DNA from: Chlamydiales bacterium
GTDB taxonomy: Bacteria; Chlamydiota; Chlamydiia; Chlamydiales; Simkaniaceae
Length of the DNA stretch: 64,000 bases
Assembly: GCA_024233395.1 (NCBI GenBank)
Contig: JACKPR010000002.1
Coordinates: 620,001-684,000 of the forward strand
Direction of reading: 5' to 3'
The notes beneath the pieces were generated by a model. That model searched no databases, had not been told where the DNA came from, and was given only the letters and a program-made list of their open reading frames with translations. How positions within the stretch are numbered: position 1 is the first letter of the stretch; each line of letters begins with the position of its first letter. Shown here one piece after another: positions 24,601-33,617 of this stretch. The translations under genes and the position numbers were made by a program.

Positions 24601-25407
24601 CTATTCCTGCCAATGGCGGAGTTTCATATGGAGAAGGCCATAGGCTAAAAAGGGATCTCTAACATTTGCACGGATCGTCTTATCGCCTATGGTTGTATTC
24701 CAAAATCCTTGAAGGAGAGCTTCTTCTAATTCCGATAGACTTAAAATAAGATTTTTTGAAATCGCTTCAGAGAAATCGGGATTATTTTTTTCGGGTGAAT
24801 GAGCTTTACAAGCAAATACAGGAACAAGAGAAGTTAAAATCCCACTATCGACGGCAAGAGTTCCTAAGAGAAGGGTTTCATCTAACTGAAATCCTGTTTC
24901 CTCTTTTAACTCACGAGCTGCGGCAGCGCGCAAAGTTTCTCCTTCATGTCGAGCTCCTCTAGGGAGTTCGATTTCCCAGCTGCGCGTTGCATGGCGATAA
25001 TTGACATTGACAACGATTTTCCGATCAGGGAGATAGGGAAGGATTGCAATTCCAGGAGCTCCATCAAGACCACTTTTCCAAAGAATTCGATCATAAGTTC
25101 CCTGAGCACCTGAAGGAAAAATGACAGCGTCACGGATCCAATAGAGATATTGATCTTCAGCAACAATCCCGACGCGACTCCATGCATGAGCTTCTGAAGG
25201 AGGATGCCCTAGATTCATGAGGCGGAGCTGAGCGATCTCTTCAATTTCGGCGATTTCATTGGGGGATGTCACAATTTCGATTTCTTCTCTTTCATGATTT
25301 CCAAGAATTCCGAAACATTTAGGATTTTGATTTAAAAGATCATAGTAATGTTGACTAGGTACTGCAATGAGAGGAAGGCTCAATAGAAAAAAGATTAAGA
25401 ATTTCAT
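24601..25407 (-). CDS. Nudix hydrolase with N-terminal signal peptide
   Basis: 268 residues. A full Nudix box is present in the middle: GARHEGETLRAAAARELKEE continuing TGF, matching G-x5-E-x7-REUxEExGU, so hydrolysis of a nucleoside-diphosphate-X compound is expected. Unusually, the protein starts with a hydrophobic signal-like segment (MKFLIFFLLSLPLIAVPSQ), which would place it in the periplasm or beyond. Its start overlaps the pepF stop as ATGA, so the two are coupled. Its substrate cannot be told from sequence. Confidence 0.88.
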   Translation of the reverse strand: MKFLIFFLLSLPLIAVPSQHYYDLLNQNPKCFGILGNHEREEIEIVTSPNEIAEIEEIAQLRLMNLGHPPSEAHAWSRVGIVAEDQYLYWIRDAVIFPSGAQGTYDRILWKSGLDGAPGIAILPYLPDRKIVVNVNYRHATRSWEIELPRGARHEGETLRAAAARELKEETGFQLDETLLLGTLAVDSGILTSLVPVFACKAHSPEKNNPDFSEAISKNLILSLSELEEALLQGFWNTTIGDKTIRANVRDPFLAYGLLHMKLRHWQE

Positions 25408-27146
25408 AACAAAACCTCCTTAGAAAGCTTAATATATTCCTCAATATCTTTTTTTATGACACTTAACCCTTGATCCCAAAATTTGGGTTGAGAAAGATCC
25501 ATCTGTAGGTGTTTTTTTGCTAAAGATTCGACATTCATTCTTCCGGTATCTTCAAGTAAAGCGATGTAAGAAGATTCGAAATCTCCTTTTTCCATAGCAT
25601 AATGGTAGATTCCTAAGCTAAAGAGATATCCGAAAGTGTAAGGAAAATTATAAAAAGGAACATCGGTAAAAAAGAAGTGCATTTTTGCTGCCCAAAAAAG
25701 AGGGTGGTAGGTTTCAAGAGAGTTTGCATAGGCCTCTTTTTGTGCACTTTCCATTATTTCAGAAAGTGCTTCATGAGAGACAAAACCTTCTTTTCTTTTC
25801 TCGTAAAAGCGTGTCTCAAAAAGAAAGCGCGCTTGAATATTCATTAAATAAGAAATCGATCGGGAAAGATGATCATCTAATAAAAAAAGACGCTCTTTAG
25901 GATCCTTTTCTTCTTTTATAGCTGCTTGGGTCACAATTGTTTCTGCCATCGTTGATGCTGTTTCAGCAACGCCCATTTTTGCATCTTGAGCCATTTCAGG
26001 GAGAGAAAAGAGGATCTCATTATGAAAAGCATGTCCTAGTTCATGCGCAAGTGTGAAAAGATTGGTCATCGTGTTCGAGAAAGTCATAAAAATGCGACTT
26101 TCTTTTACAAGAGGGAGGCCAATGCAGAACCCTCCAGGTCTTTTTCCTATGCGATCTTCTGCATCGATCCAATGATTTTCAAGAGCTTTTTTTGCAAAAT
26201 CAGCCATTTTAGGGCTAAATGATTTAAACTGTTTCAAGATTGTTTCAGCAGCATCCTCGTAGGTGATTTCTTTTGATGTTGTTGTAAGAGGGGCCTCAAG
26301 GTCATACCAACTCATTTTCTCGATGCCTAGTAAAGCTGATTTACATGAGAGAAATTCTTTTAGTGAGGCTTGAATGTTTGTAATTGCTGTCCACATCGCT
26401 TCTAAGGTTTCTGCAGACATTCGGTTTTCATCGAGTGGCTCTTTTAAAAGATCCCATCCCCTTTTTTTATAGACTTCTAAACGAAAACCTCCTAAGTGAT
26501 TCAGAATTTGAGAAAAAACGATTTCGGAACCCTTGAATTCTTTTTGAATTGTTTCAAAACCTTCCTTGCGAATGTTCCGCTCAGGATCTCCAAGCTTATT
26601 TTCAATCTGCCCAAACGAAAGCCGTTTTTCATGAAAAGGGAAAAACATTTCACTGATTCGGGCATCCCAAAGCTCAGACCACCCATGATATCCATCGATA
26701 GCTAGATCGTTGATAAACGTTTCTTTTTCGAAGGGAAGTTTATCCTTAACTTTCTTTCTTTTTTCTTCTAAATGAAAAGAGATGTCGGGATGAATCTCGA
26801 TAAGGTTTAAAAAATCTTGGTGAGAAAGGGATCCTAAGGCTTGATCGAACTCTAATTCTAAGTTAGAAAATTCCGTAGAGAGGGTTCTCATCTTCCCGGT
26901 TAAACTAGAAGCATTAGAGTCATTAACATCTTGAGCATTTAGACATTCAACAAAAGCGTTCATCTCTCGCAGTGAAAAGCTAATCTCTTGAGAAAGGGAA
27001 AGAGATTCATTCAACCTTTTTTTACAAAGAAGGATTTTTAAAGAATCGATCTTTTCTTTTGTTTCTTGAAAACAATTTTGGAAGGAAGAGGAGAGACTTC
27101 CCCCATCATAAATCCGTTCTAAATTCCATGTTTTGGGAAATTTCAT
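25404..27146 (-). CDS. pepF: Oligoendopeptidase F (M3 peptidase)
   Basis: Cytoplasmic zinc metallopeptidase that degrades oligopeptides, 580 residues. The zinc-binding HExxH motif is in FTLAHELGHAFHNEIL, and the third-ligand region follows about 25 residues later (VAETASTMAETIV). The N-terminal helical domain and the C-terminal segment with FYNFPYTFGYLFSLGIY are typical of PepF. It is transcribed away from mutL across a region with two long inverted repeats and is translationally coupled to the Nudix gene. Confidence 0.95.
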   Translation of the reverse strand: MKFPKTWNLERIYDGGSLSSSFQNCFQETKEKIDSLKILLCKKRLNESLSLSQEISFSLREMNAFVECLNAQDVNDSNASSLTGKMRTLSTEFSNLELEFDQALGSLSHQDFLNLIEIHPDISFHLEEKRKKVKDKLPFEKETFINDLAIDGYHGWSELWDARISEMFFPFHEKRLSFGQIENKLGDPERNIRKEGFETIQKEFKGSEIVFSQILNHLGGFRLEVYKKRGWDLLKEPLDENRMSAETLEAMWTAITNIQASLKEFLSCKSALLGIEKMSWYDLEAPLTTTSKEITYEDAAETILKQFKSFSPKMADFAKKALENHWIDAEDRIGKRPGGFCIGLPLVKESRIFMTFSNTMTNLFTLAHELGHAFHNEILFSLPEMAQDAKMGVAETASTMAETIVTQAAIKEEKDPKERLFLLDDHLSRSISYLMNIQARFLFETRFYEKRKEGFVSHEALSEIMESAQKEAYANSLETYHPLFWAAKMHFFFTDVPFYNFPYTFGYLFSLGIYHYAMEKGDFESSYIALLEDTGRMNVESLAKKHLQMDLSQPKFWDQGLSVIKKDIEEYIKLSKEVLL

Positions 27147-27256
27147 TCTTGCTCCTTGAGATTTTGATCTTCTATAATAAAGATCGCTAAAGTTGTTCTC
27201 AAGGAGAATGAAGCTATCCCGGTAATCACTTTATTGGGATTTTTATCGATTTTCCT

Positions 27257-27326
27257 GCACTTTTTAATCCTTTATTTGAAGCTATTGTCATAAGACAAGG
27301 CTGAAAAATAAAGGATTAAAAGGTGC
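27257..27326. repeat. Long palindrome between pepF and mutL
   Basis: Arms 27257-27277 and 27306-27326 pair at 20 of 21 positions, and the centre is TTGTC-ATAA-GACAA (27285-27298). It shares the central hairpin class with the copies at 3, 12, 14, 32 and 53 kb. Confidence 0.9.
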
Positions 27327-27327
27327 C

Positions 27328-27490
27328 TAGATAGTGTCGTTATGAGATGGACATTTAAGAAGAGGCTTCTATGAGGAAAGTTCAAGGCGACCGATGCAAA
27401 AAGCCCTAATTGGGCTTTTGAAGCAGGTCAACGATGAAATTTTCCATAGAAGACGGTTAAGAAATGAACAATTTGTGACGACACTATCTA
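27328..27490. repeat. Second, wider inverted repeat upstream of mutL
   Basis: Perfect 13-bp arms TAGATAGTGTCGT (27328-27340) and its complement (27478-27490) enclose about 137 bp. That interval contains an AAGCCC-TAATT-GGGCTT hairpin near 27401. It starts directly after the preceding palindrome. Confidence 0.8.
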
Positions 27491-27534
27491 AAAGCAAAAA
27501 AGAACAAAAAGTAATTATCGGGATAGGTTCATTG

Positions 27535-29205
27535 ATGACGATTCATTTACTATCTGATCAAACAATTAACAAAATTGCTGCTGGTGAAGTGATTGAAAAT
27601 CCTGCATCTGTCGTAAAAGAACTTGTTGAAAATTCCCTTGATGCAAAGGGTGATTTGATTACCATTGAAATTGAAAGGGGAGGATTTTCTCTGATCCGTA
27701 TCTCAGATAATGGAACAGGAATGGGTCAAGAAGACCTTCTTTTATCTCTAGAAAGGCATGCGACATCAAAGATTCGAACGGCGCAAGATCTTATACAGAT
27801 TCTTACAATGGGATTTCGAGGGGAAGCTCTTGCTTCGATTGGGGCGATATCAAAAATAAAAATTCTCACCACGAAAGAGAAAATGGATCATGGATATGAA
27901 GTTTCTTGCAATGGCGGAAAAATCTCTTCTCCTCAACCTGCCGCTCGAAGTCAAGGGACGACAATTGAGGTCCGCTCCTTGTTTTACAATGTTCCTGCAC
28001 GTCTAAAGTTTCAAAAAAGTGTAAAAGCCAATCAAAATGCGATTACGAAGCTTATTAGGAAATTCTCTCTAGCTTATCCTCAAAAAACGTTTCGATATTT
28101 TTCTGATGGAAAAGAAATGATGAATCTTGTTTCTGGAGAACTTAAAGAAAGATGTCGAGAGGTTTTGGGAGAGTCTTTTATCAATGATGCATCGCGGATT
28201 GATTTTTCTGAAAAAGATGCTCATATAAAAGGGTGGATAGGGTCTCCAATCTATGCAAAAACGAATCGAATGGGACAGTATCTTTTTGTCAACGGAAGAG
28301 CTGTTATTTCTCCACAAATCTCCCAAGCGATTTATGAAGGGTATGGGACGCGACTAGGAGTAAACCTTCATCCCACATATGTTCTTCAAATGACCCTTCC
28401 TCCAGAATGGATTGATGTCAATGTTCACCCCCAAAAAAGGGAGATTCGTTTACGCGAAGAAAAAGGTGTTCAAACGATGGTAAGGCAAGCGATTTTATCA
28501 GGGTTTAAAGGATGGGAAAAAAGGATCTCTTCTCCAAAAATGGAATGGAGCTTTGATTCTCCTCTTAAGCTTCAAGAAACATTTGATGAACCAATCCAAA
28601 GTTTTACTTTTGATTCTCAAGAAGAAGATCTGCCCGTTATTGGTCTCTTTGATTCTTACTTAATTCTTCATCAAACACCCTTAATCAACCTGCCCAATGA
28701 AGGAGGGATTTTTCTTATTGATTTAGAAGCTGCTACAGCGCGCATCTTATATGAGCGTTTTTTAAAGAAAGAAATCGCTCCTTTCCAAACCCTATTATTT
28801 CCCTTAACCCTTGAGTTTACCCCTCATGAAAAAGAGCAATTATCGCTTTACATCGAAGAGATCAAAGCAATGGGAATTGATATCCGTCCTTTTGGTGAAA
28901 CCACATTTATTGTCGATGCTTTGAGTTCTGATATCGAAGAAGAAAAACTTCAAGGGCTTCTTGAGAGTTTAGCCCAGATTTTTGATCAGAATTTAGTTCA
29001 AAAAGAACGAGAGAAAAAACTTGCACTTTCAGCTTCTTATTCTGCAAGATCACAAACAAAGGGTTGGACTTTAGTTGAAGCTAAACAAACGGTGAAAGCG
29101 CTTCTTAAAACTTCTTCTCCTTATGATTGTCCAAAAGGAATGAAAACAATTGTTGCTTTAAGTCATGATGGTATCAAAAAGTTATTTCAGAAAAAGAATT
29201 CTTAA
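27535..29205 (+). CDS. mutL: DNA mismatch repair protein MutL
   Basis: GHKL ATPase coordinating mismatch repair. The start is set at 27535 (MTIHLLSDQTINKIAAGEVI), where family similarity begins; an upstream in-frame start would translate the inverted repeat. The 556-residue product has motifs ENSLDA, ISDNGTGM, LTMGFRGEAL and ARSQGTTIEV, then the C-terminal dimerisation domain. The endonuclease motif DQHAxxExxxxE is changed to DLEAATARILYE, so nicking activity is doubtful. It is followed by pepP with overlap, as in Chlamydia. The 5' region is filled by two long inverted repeats. Confidence 0.95.
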   Translation: MTIHLLSDQTINKIAAGEVIENPASVVKELVENSLDAKGDLITIEIERGGFSLIRISDNGTGMGQEDLLLSLERHATSKIRTAQDLIQILTMGFRGEALASIGAISKIKILTTKEKMDHGYEVSCNGGKISSPQPAARSQGTTIEVRSLFYNVPARLKFQKSVKANQNAITKLIRKFSLAYPQKTFRYFSDGKEMMNLVSGELKERCREVLGESFINDASRIDFSEKDAHIKGWIGSPIYAKTNRMGQYLFVNGRAVISPQISQAIYEGYGTRLGVNLHPTYVLQMTLPPEWIDVNVHPQKREIRLREEKGVQTMVRQAILSGFKGWEKRISSPKMEWSFDSPLKLQETFDEPIQSFTFDSQEEDLPVIGLFDSYLILHQTPLINLPNEGGIFLIDLEAATARILYERFLKKEIAPFQTLLFPLTLEFTPHEKEQLSLYIEEIKAMGIDIRPFGETTFIVDALSSDIEEEKLQGLLESLAQIFDQNLVQKEREKKLALSASYSARSQTKGWTLVEAKQTVKALLKTSSPYDCPKGMKTIVALSHDGIKKLFQKKNS

Positions 29206-30232
29206 ATTTCGAAAGATATTCTCTACAATGGGTCTGGATGGATTTATTATTGAAAATCCAACGGATCTCACGTATTTCACAGGATTAAAACTTTCGCGGG
29301 GAAGACTTTTGATTTCGAAAAGAAGTGTTGTTTTGTTCGTCGATGGAAGGTACCTCACGCAGGCTAAAAAAGAATCTCCCTATCCAGTGAAAAACCTAGG
29401 GAAAACAGAGCTCGAAACAGTTTTAAAATCATGGAAGGGATCCACAACTTTTGGTTTTGATATGAGCCTTTCTGTTGCAGCTTACCGAACAATTAAACTG
29501 AGTTTTTCGAAAACTAAAAAGAAACTTCAAGGGTTTAGTCAACCTACTCTCAAAGTCAGAGCAATAAAAGATACAAAGGAACTTGCTTCTCTTAAAGAAA
29601 GTGCCGCACTATTATGGAAAGGATTTATCTATCTTAGAAAAAAACTAAAGGTGGGAGTTACTGAAATTGAATTAGCTCGGGAGTTTGAATTCTATATGAA
29701 AAAAAGAGGAGCTGAAGCTCTTTCATTTCCTCCTATCGTTGCTTTTGGAGAAAATAGCGCCCTCCCTCATCATCATAGTAGTACTCGAAAGCTGAAAAAA
29801 AATGAGGTTGTTCTCATCGATATTGGGGTTGTTCTTAATGGATATGCTAGTGATATGACACGCGTTATCTTTTTTGGAACTGTTTCAAAGAGAATAGAAG
29901 AGATATTTCGGTTTGTCAAAAGAGCTCATCAGGCTGCCCTTGAAAAGTGTCGTCCAGGTGAAGCAATTGCGACTCTGGATGAAGTTGCCCGCAAGGTAAT
30001 GGGAACAGAAGAAAAACATTTTGTTCATGCCCTTGGTCATGGTATAGGGCTAGATGTACATGAATATCCTCGTATATGCTCAGAGCTTCGGAAAGAAAAA
30101 CTTGAAGCAGGGATGGTGATTACGATTGAACCTGGGTTGTATCTCCCTGGAATAGGGGGGATAAGGTATGAAGATATGATTGTGATTACCAAAACAGGTT
30201 ATGAAAACCTCTTTAAAGAAACAAAACCATGA
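29165..30232 (+). CDS. pepP: Xaa-Pro aminopeptidase (M24 family)
   Basis: Metallopeptidase removing N-terminal residues before proline, 355 residues. The metal-ligand set is present: DIGVVLNGYASDMTR (two Asp), HALGHGIGLDVHE (His), ITIEPGLYLPGIGG and RYEDMIVI (two Glu). The N-terminal creatinase-like domain begins with GFIIENPTDLTYFTGL. The start overlaps mutL by 41 nt; the second Met is an equally good start. Order mutL-pepP matches Chlamydia. The stop overlaps the adenylate cyclase start as ATGA. Confidence 0.92.
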   Translation: MMVSKSYFRKRILKFRKIFSTMGLDGFIIENPTDLTYFTGLKLSRGRLLISKRSVVLFVDGRYLTQAKKESPYPVKNLGKTELETVLKSWKGSTTFGFDMSLSVAAYRTIKLSFSKTKKKLQGFSQPTLKVRAIKDTKELASLKESAALLWKGFIYLRKKLKVGVTEIELAREFEFYMKKRGAEALSFPPIVAFGENSALPHHHSSTRKLKKNEVVLIDIGVVLNGYASDMTRVIFFGTVSKRIEEIFRFVKRAHQAALEKCRPGEAIATLDEVARKVMGTEEKHFVHALGHGIGLDVHEYPRICSELRKEKLEAGMVITIEPGLYLPGIGGIRYEDMIVITKTGYENLFKETKP

Positions 30233-32730
30233 AACTTCGTTATAGACTTTTTCTTTGGGTTGCAGTCGTTTTTTCAATTACCTTTGTTGCTTCCTTTTAT
30301 TTGGAAGATCGCCTTACAAGGGTTAACCTTGAACATACCTATCAAGACCTTTTAGAAAAGTTAGATGAACTCAATCATGAGAAAACGAAGGCAATAGAAG
30401 CTTACCTTGGAAACATGCTTTACAAGATACAGGCAGAAATCGATGCTGTCCTTCAAGGGGTTGCTAAGTATTCTCTTGTTCGGAAAGGTTTTGAGCCGAC
30501 TATAGATAATTTAGAAAATGAGAATTGGCTCGATTCTGCGTCATTGATGATTACCAATAAATGGATCGACTTTATTCAAAGCACGAATGAAGAGAGTTTG
30601 ATGTCTGAAATCATCCTTGATGAAAATGATTTGAGCGACACCCTTCATTTCCCCACAAATCATAGTTTTCATTTTGTCGCTATCAGAGATTCTATGAATG
30701 AAAAACAATGGAGCGAGCCTTACATTGGAATAAACTTTAATATGGCCTCGTTGCATTCACGGTTAAATAATGAGAAAGATACCGATGAGGGGTATTTTGT
30801 TTATTTTAATCCCCAAACCCTTTTGAAGTTTCAAGTTGATGCAGATTTATCTAAATCTTTGAATCTATCGATTAACCTTTTAGAGCCCTTTTTAAAATGG
30901 CTAGAACTTCCTGCAGAAACTTTCTATTTAAAAGCATTTTTGGATAAGATTCTTGAGGCTCAAAAAGTTCTCAAAAGTAATGGTTCCATTATTCCTAATC
31001 AAGACCATTGGAATCGAATGATTCAAGAAAAACTAAAAACAATCAAAGAAAAGGATTCAATAGATTACGAAGGTTTTTCCTTTTTTGAGGAATCAGATTT
31101 ATCGAAAAAATCAGCAGAAGAGCGCTATTATCAAGAGCAAGTAAAGTACTATGTCAAAGAGTATATAGAGCATTATAATAAGGTGGGATTAATTTGGGGG
31201 TTGGCAACACTTACAAAATCGACCCTTTTTGGAAAGGATCCCCTTTCTGATCGGGCTCCAGTTGGGATGGGAACTGTCGATATGAAGAGTTTGTATGGGA
31301 AGGGTTTGAGAAATGATACAGTCTTTTATAGCGAACCAAAATATAAAATAGGGAAAGCCTTACAAGATCTGGAAGAAATTCCATATGATTTTCTCACCAC
31401 ACATTTAGATGTCATAGCTCCTGAAGAAATTGGCCATCTTTTTTTAGGGAATACACTGCGTTTAGATAAAGGAACCGGGAAAGAAACTCGGACGAGCTAT
31501 TTAACCATTGGAACACACGGAGGGCCGATCCTAGGGTCTTTAGCTCGATCTACTCATCAAATAGCTCTCTTTTTAACAGAAAATAGAATTGTGAAGGTGA
31601 GTACTCCTGAAGGAATAGAGATGGATGATAAAAGCTGGTATGATATTGCTGTAGAACCCCTTCTTTCCAAGCCCTCTGGAATTCTGACGGTCAGCGGTAA
31701 GGAATACTTTTTTCTTCATATTGTTCCCTATAAAAAAATCGATCTTCATTTCTTTATCTTTAATCCGACGGAGGAAGAGTTTGCATTTATTAATTCAGTA
31801 AATGAAGGAGCACAAGAGGTTATCCAGAAACTCTCTGCTCAAATGCGTTTTGCTGCAATCGGAGGCCTTCTCTTTGTTCTTCTCTTTTTAAATAATATTG
31901 CAAAACGGATTACAAAGCCCATTACTCAACTTGCTGGAGTGACACAAACGGTTGCAGAAGGAAAGCTGGATGATGTTGAAATTCCTAAAGAAACGAAGAA
32001 AAATCGGCATGATGAAATTTATACGCTCTATCACTCCTTTTTTGAAATGGTTAAAGGTCTTCGGGAAAAAGAACGCGTGCGAAGCGTTTTAAATAAAGTT
32101 GTGTCAAAAGAAATTGCGGAAGAAGCGTTAAAAGGAAATATTCAGTTAGGAGGAGAAGAAAAAAGAGTCACCGTTTTCTTTGGTGATATCCGAAACTTTA
32201 CAAAGATGACTGAAAAAATGAATCCAAAAGAAGTCATTCAATTCGTGAATGGGTGTATGACAAAAGTTTCTAAAAAGATCGATAAATTTGGAGGAGTTAT
32301 CGATAAATATGTCGGAGATGAAGTGATGGCTCTTTTTGGAGCGCCTATTGAGAAAAAGGAAAATGCCTTAAATGCAATCAAAAGTGCGCTTGAGGCAATA
32401 GAGGATCTTCAAGCTTGGAATGTTGAAAGGAAAAAAGAGGGGCTACCTGAAATTAAAATGGGAATCGGTATTCATACAGGGAATGTCGTTGCGGGAAATA
32501 TGGGAGCAGAGAATCGGTTAAACTATACCGTTCTTGGAGCCAATGTCAATCTAGCTTCCCGTATTTGCTCTGCAGCAAAAGGGATGGAAATTTTGATCAG
32601 TGAAGAAACACTCCATGCAGAAGGTGTTCAAGAGACTTTTGAATGCGAAAAACTTCAGTCGGTCGAACTTAAAGGGTTTACAGAGTCCGTTAATGTCTAC
32701 GCAGTGAAAGGTTATACACATCGTGAATGA
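30229..32730 (+). CDS. Receptor-type class III adenylate cyclase with HAMP domain
   Basis: 833 residues: N-terminal transmembrane helix (about 7-24), extracytoplasmic domain of about 500 residues, second helix (about 539-559), HAMP linker (AKRITKPITQLAGVTQTVAE) and C-terminal class III cyclase domain (about 640-800). Catalytic residues appear intact: metal Asp in VFFGDIRNFTKM and YVGDEVMALFG, an adenine-specific Lys in VIDKYVGD, and Asn/Arg of the transition-state site in VLGANVNLASRI. It should make cAMP in response to an outside signal. It is coupled to pepP by an ATGA overlap. Its last seven codons lie in palindromic repeat P2. Confidence 0.92.
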   Translation: MKLRYRLFLWVAVVFSITFVASFYLEDRLTRVNLEHTYQDLLEKLDELNHEKTKAIEAYLGNMLYKIQAEIDAVLQGVAKYSLVRKGFEPTIDNLENENWLDSASLMITNKWIDFIQSTNEESLMSEIILDENDLSDTLHFPTNHSFHFVAIRDSMNEKQWSEPYIGINFNMASLHSRLNNEKDTDEGYFVYFNPQTLLKFQVDADLSKSLNLSINLLEPFLKWLELPAETFYLKAFLDKILEAQKVLKSNGSIIPNQDHWNRMIQEKLKTIKEKDSIDYEGFSFFEESDLSKKSAEERYYQEQVKYYVKEYIEHYNKVGLIWGLATLTKSTLFGKDPLSDRAPVGMGTVDMKSLYGKGLRNDTVFYSEPKYKIGKALQDLEEIPYDFLTTHLDVIAPEEIGHLFLGNTLRLDKGTGKETRTSYLTIGTHGGPILGSLARSTHQIALFLTENRIVKVSTPEGIEMDDKSWYDIAVEPLLSKPSGILTVSGKEYFFLHIVPYKKIDLHFFIFNPTEEEFAFINSVNEGAQEVIQKLSAQMRFAAIGGLLFVLLFLNNIAKRITKPITQLAGVTQTVAEGKLDDVEIPKETKKNRHDEIYTLYHSFFEMVKGLREKERVRSVLNKVVSKEIAEEALKGNIQLGGEEKRVTVFFGDIRNFTKMTEKMNPKEVIQFVNGCMTKVSKKIDKFGGVIDKYVGDEVMALFGAPIEKKENALNAIKSALEAIEDLQAWNVERKKEGLPEIKMGIGIHTGNVVAGNMGAENRLNYTVLGANVNLASRICSAAKGMEILISEETLHAEGVQETFECEKLQSVELKGFTESVNVYAVKGYTHRE

Positions 32731-32876
32731 AAAATTGGAAGTTTGTCAAGGAGGCCCTCAAAATTTTTGTTCGGAGCAAGTGACCATTGCCAAGAGGCAA
32801 GGCACGAGTGAGAACAAGAATTTTGAGGATAAGTCAACGAAGACAAAAACCAATTTTTCGGTTTGCGATGTGTATA
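32713..32876. repeat. Long palindromic repeat, family copy P2
   Basis: Outer arms 32713-32738 and 32850-32876, inner arms 32756-32772 and 32812-32828 (16 of 17 pair), centre TTGCC-AAGA-GGCAA (32787-32800). Sequence-related to P1 and P3 along its length. The left arm includes the cyclase stop codon, and the right end is 19 bp before fluC. Confidence 0.9.
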
Positions 32877-32895
32877 TATATAAGGGAAGTCGGTC

Positions 32896-33273
32896 ATGAA
32901 AGAAATCATTCTTATTGGGATAGGGGGAGGTGTTGGAGCGATCTGTCGCTTTCTTCTTTCAAGGAGCATCCATCTTTTTGCTGGATTTACTTTTCCCTAT
33001 GGAACCTTGGTCGTTAATATTTTGGGTTCCTTTTTCATTACTTTTTTAAGTGTGATTCTTATCGACCGGATTGGAGAGTGGAGTGCAGAGCTTAGAGCGC
33101 TTCTTCTTATTGGTTTGTTAGGAGGTTTCACAACCTTTTCTACCTTCTCATATGAGGTTATCGACCTTTGGGAAAGTGGTCAAGGAATCAAAATGGTCTT
33201 TTATCTTCTTCTTTCTGTTGTTTTATGTATTGGAGGAGCTTATGGAGGACTTGCAATTGGGAGAAAATTATGA
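32896..33273 (+). CDS. crcB: Fluoride ion channel FluC/CrcB
   Basis: 125 residues with four membrane helices. Family signatures are GGGVGAICRFLLS, PYGTLVVNILGSFFI and GLLGGFTTFSTFSYE. The protein works as a dual-topology dimer exporting fluoride. A DUF190 gene is coupled through an ATGA overlap, a common pairing with crcB. I looked for a fluoride riboswitch upstream and found only the P2 palindrome. Confidence 0.95.
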   Translation: MKEIILIGIGGGVGAICRFLLSRSIHLFAGFTFPYGTLVVNILGSFFITFLSVILIDRIGEWSAELRALLLIGLLGGFTTFSTFSYEVIDLWESGQGIKMVFYLLLSVVLCIGGAYGGLAIGRKL

Positions 33274-33554
33274 GCCTAAAAAAAATTAAATTAGTACGCA
33301 TCTACATGAAAGAATCTGAACATCATGTTAAAGAAGTTATGAAAATTTTAGATGAAGAAAAAGTTCAGCACGCAGTTGTTTTACGAGCCATTGAGGGAGG
33401 GCATCATAGTGCTCACATTTTAAGCCTTTCCTTAGATCTTCCTCTTGTTTTGGAATTTTTTGATTTTCCAGAGAAAGTTGAACAATCACTCAATAAGATT
33501 AAAGCTATTCTTGATGGGGGACATATTATCGTAATGAATGGCGAAACTTTTTAA
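33270..33554 (+). CDS. DUF190 family protein
   Basis: 94 residues from the ATG at 33270, which overlaps the crcB stop; a longer in-frame extension lies within crcB and is rejected. The sequence (KLVRIYMKESEHHVKEVMKI, AVVLRAIEGGHHSAHI) fits DUF190, PII-like small proteins found next to or fused with CrcB. A regulatory role for the fluoride channel is inferred from this pairing. Confidence 0.88.
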   Translation: MSLKKIKLVRIYMKESEHHVKEVMKILDEEKVQHAVVLRAIEGGHHSAHILSLSLDLPLVLEFFDFPEKVEQSLNKIKAILDGGHIIVMNGETF

Positions 33555-33617
33555 AAATCTATTCCGAGTCTATTGTCAGGGGGATTTTTCTTGGAGAAAA
33601 TAGAAGTTTTTTTATAT

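Noticed and set aside
27394..27534. N-terminal extension of MutL by 47 residues
   Set aside because: It translates the inverted repeat and has no family similarity; MutL homology starts exactly at the ATG at 27535.
32739..32895. Fluoride riboswitch before crcB
   Set aside because: No conserved fluoride riboswitch core is visible; the space is taken by palindrome P2.
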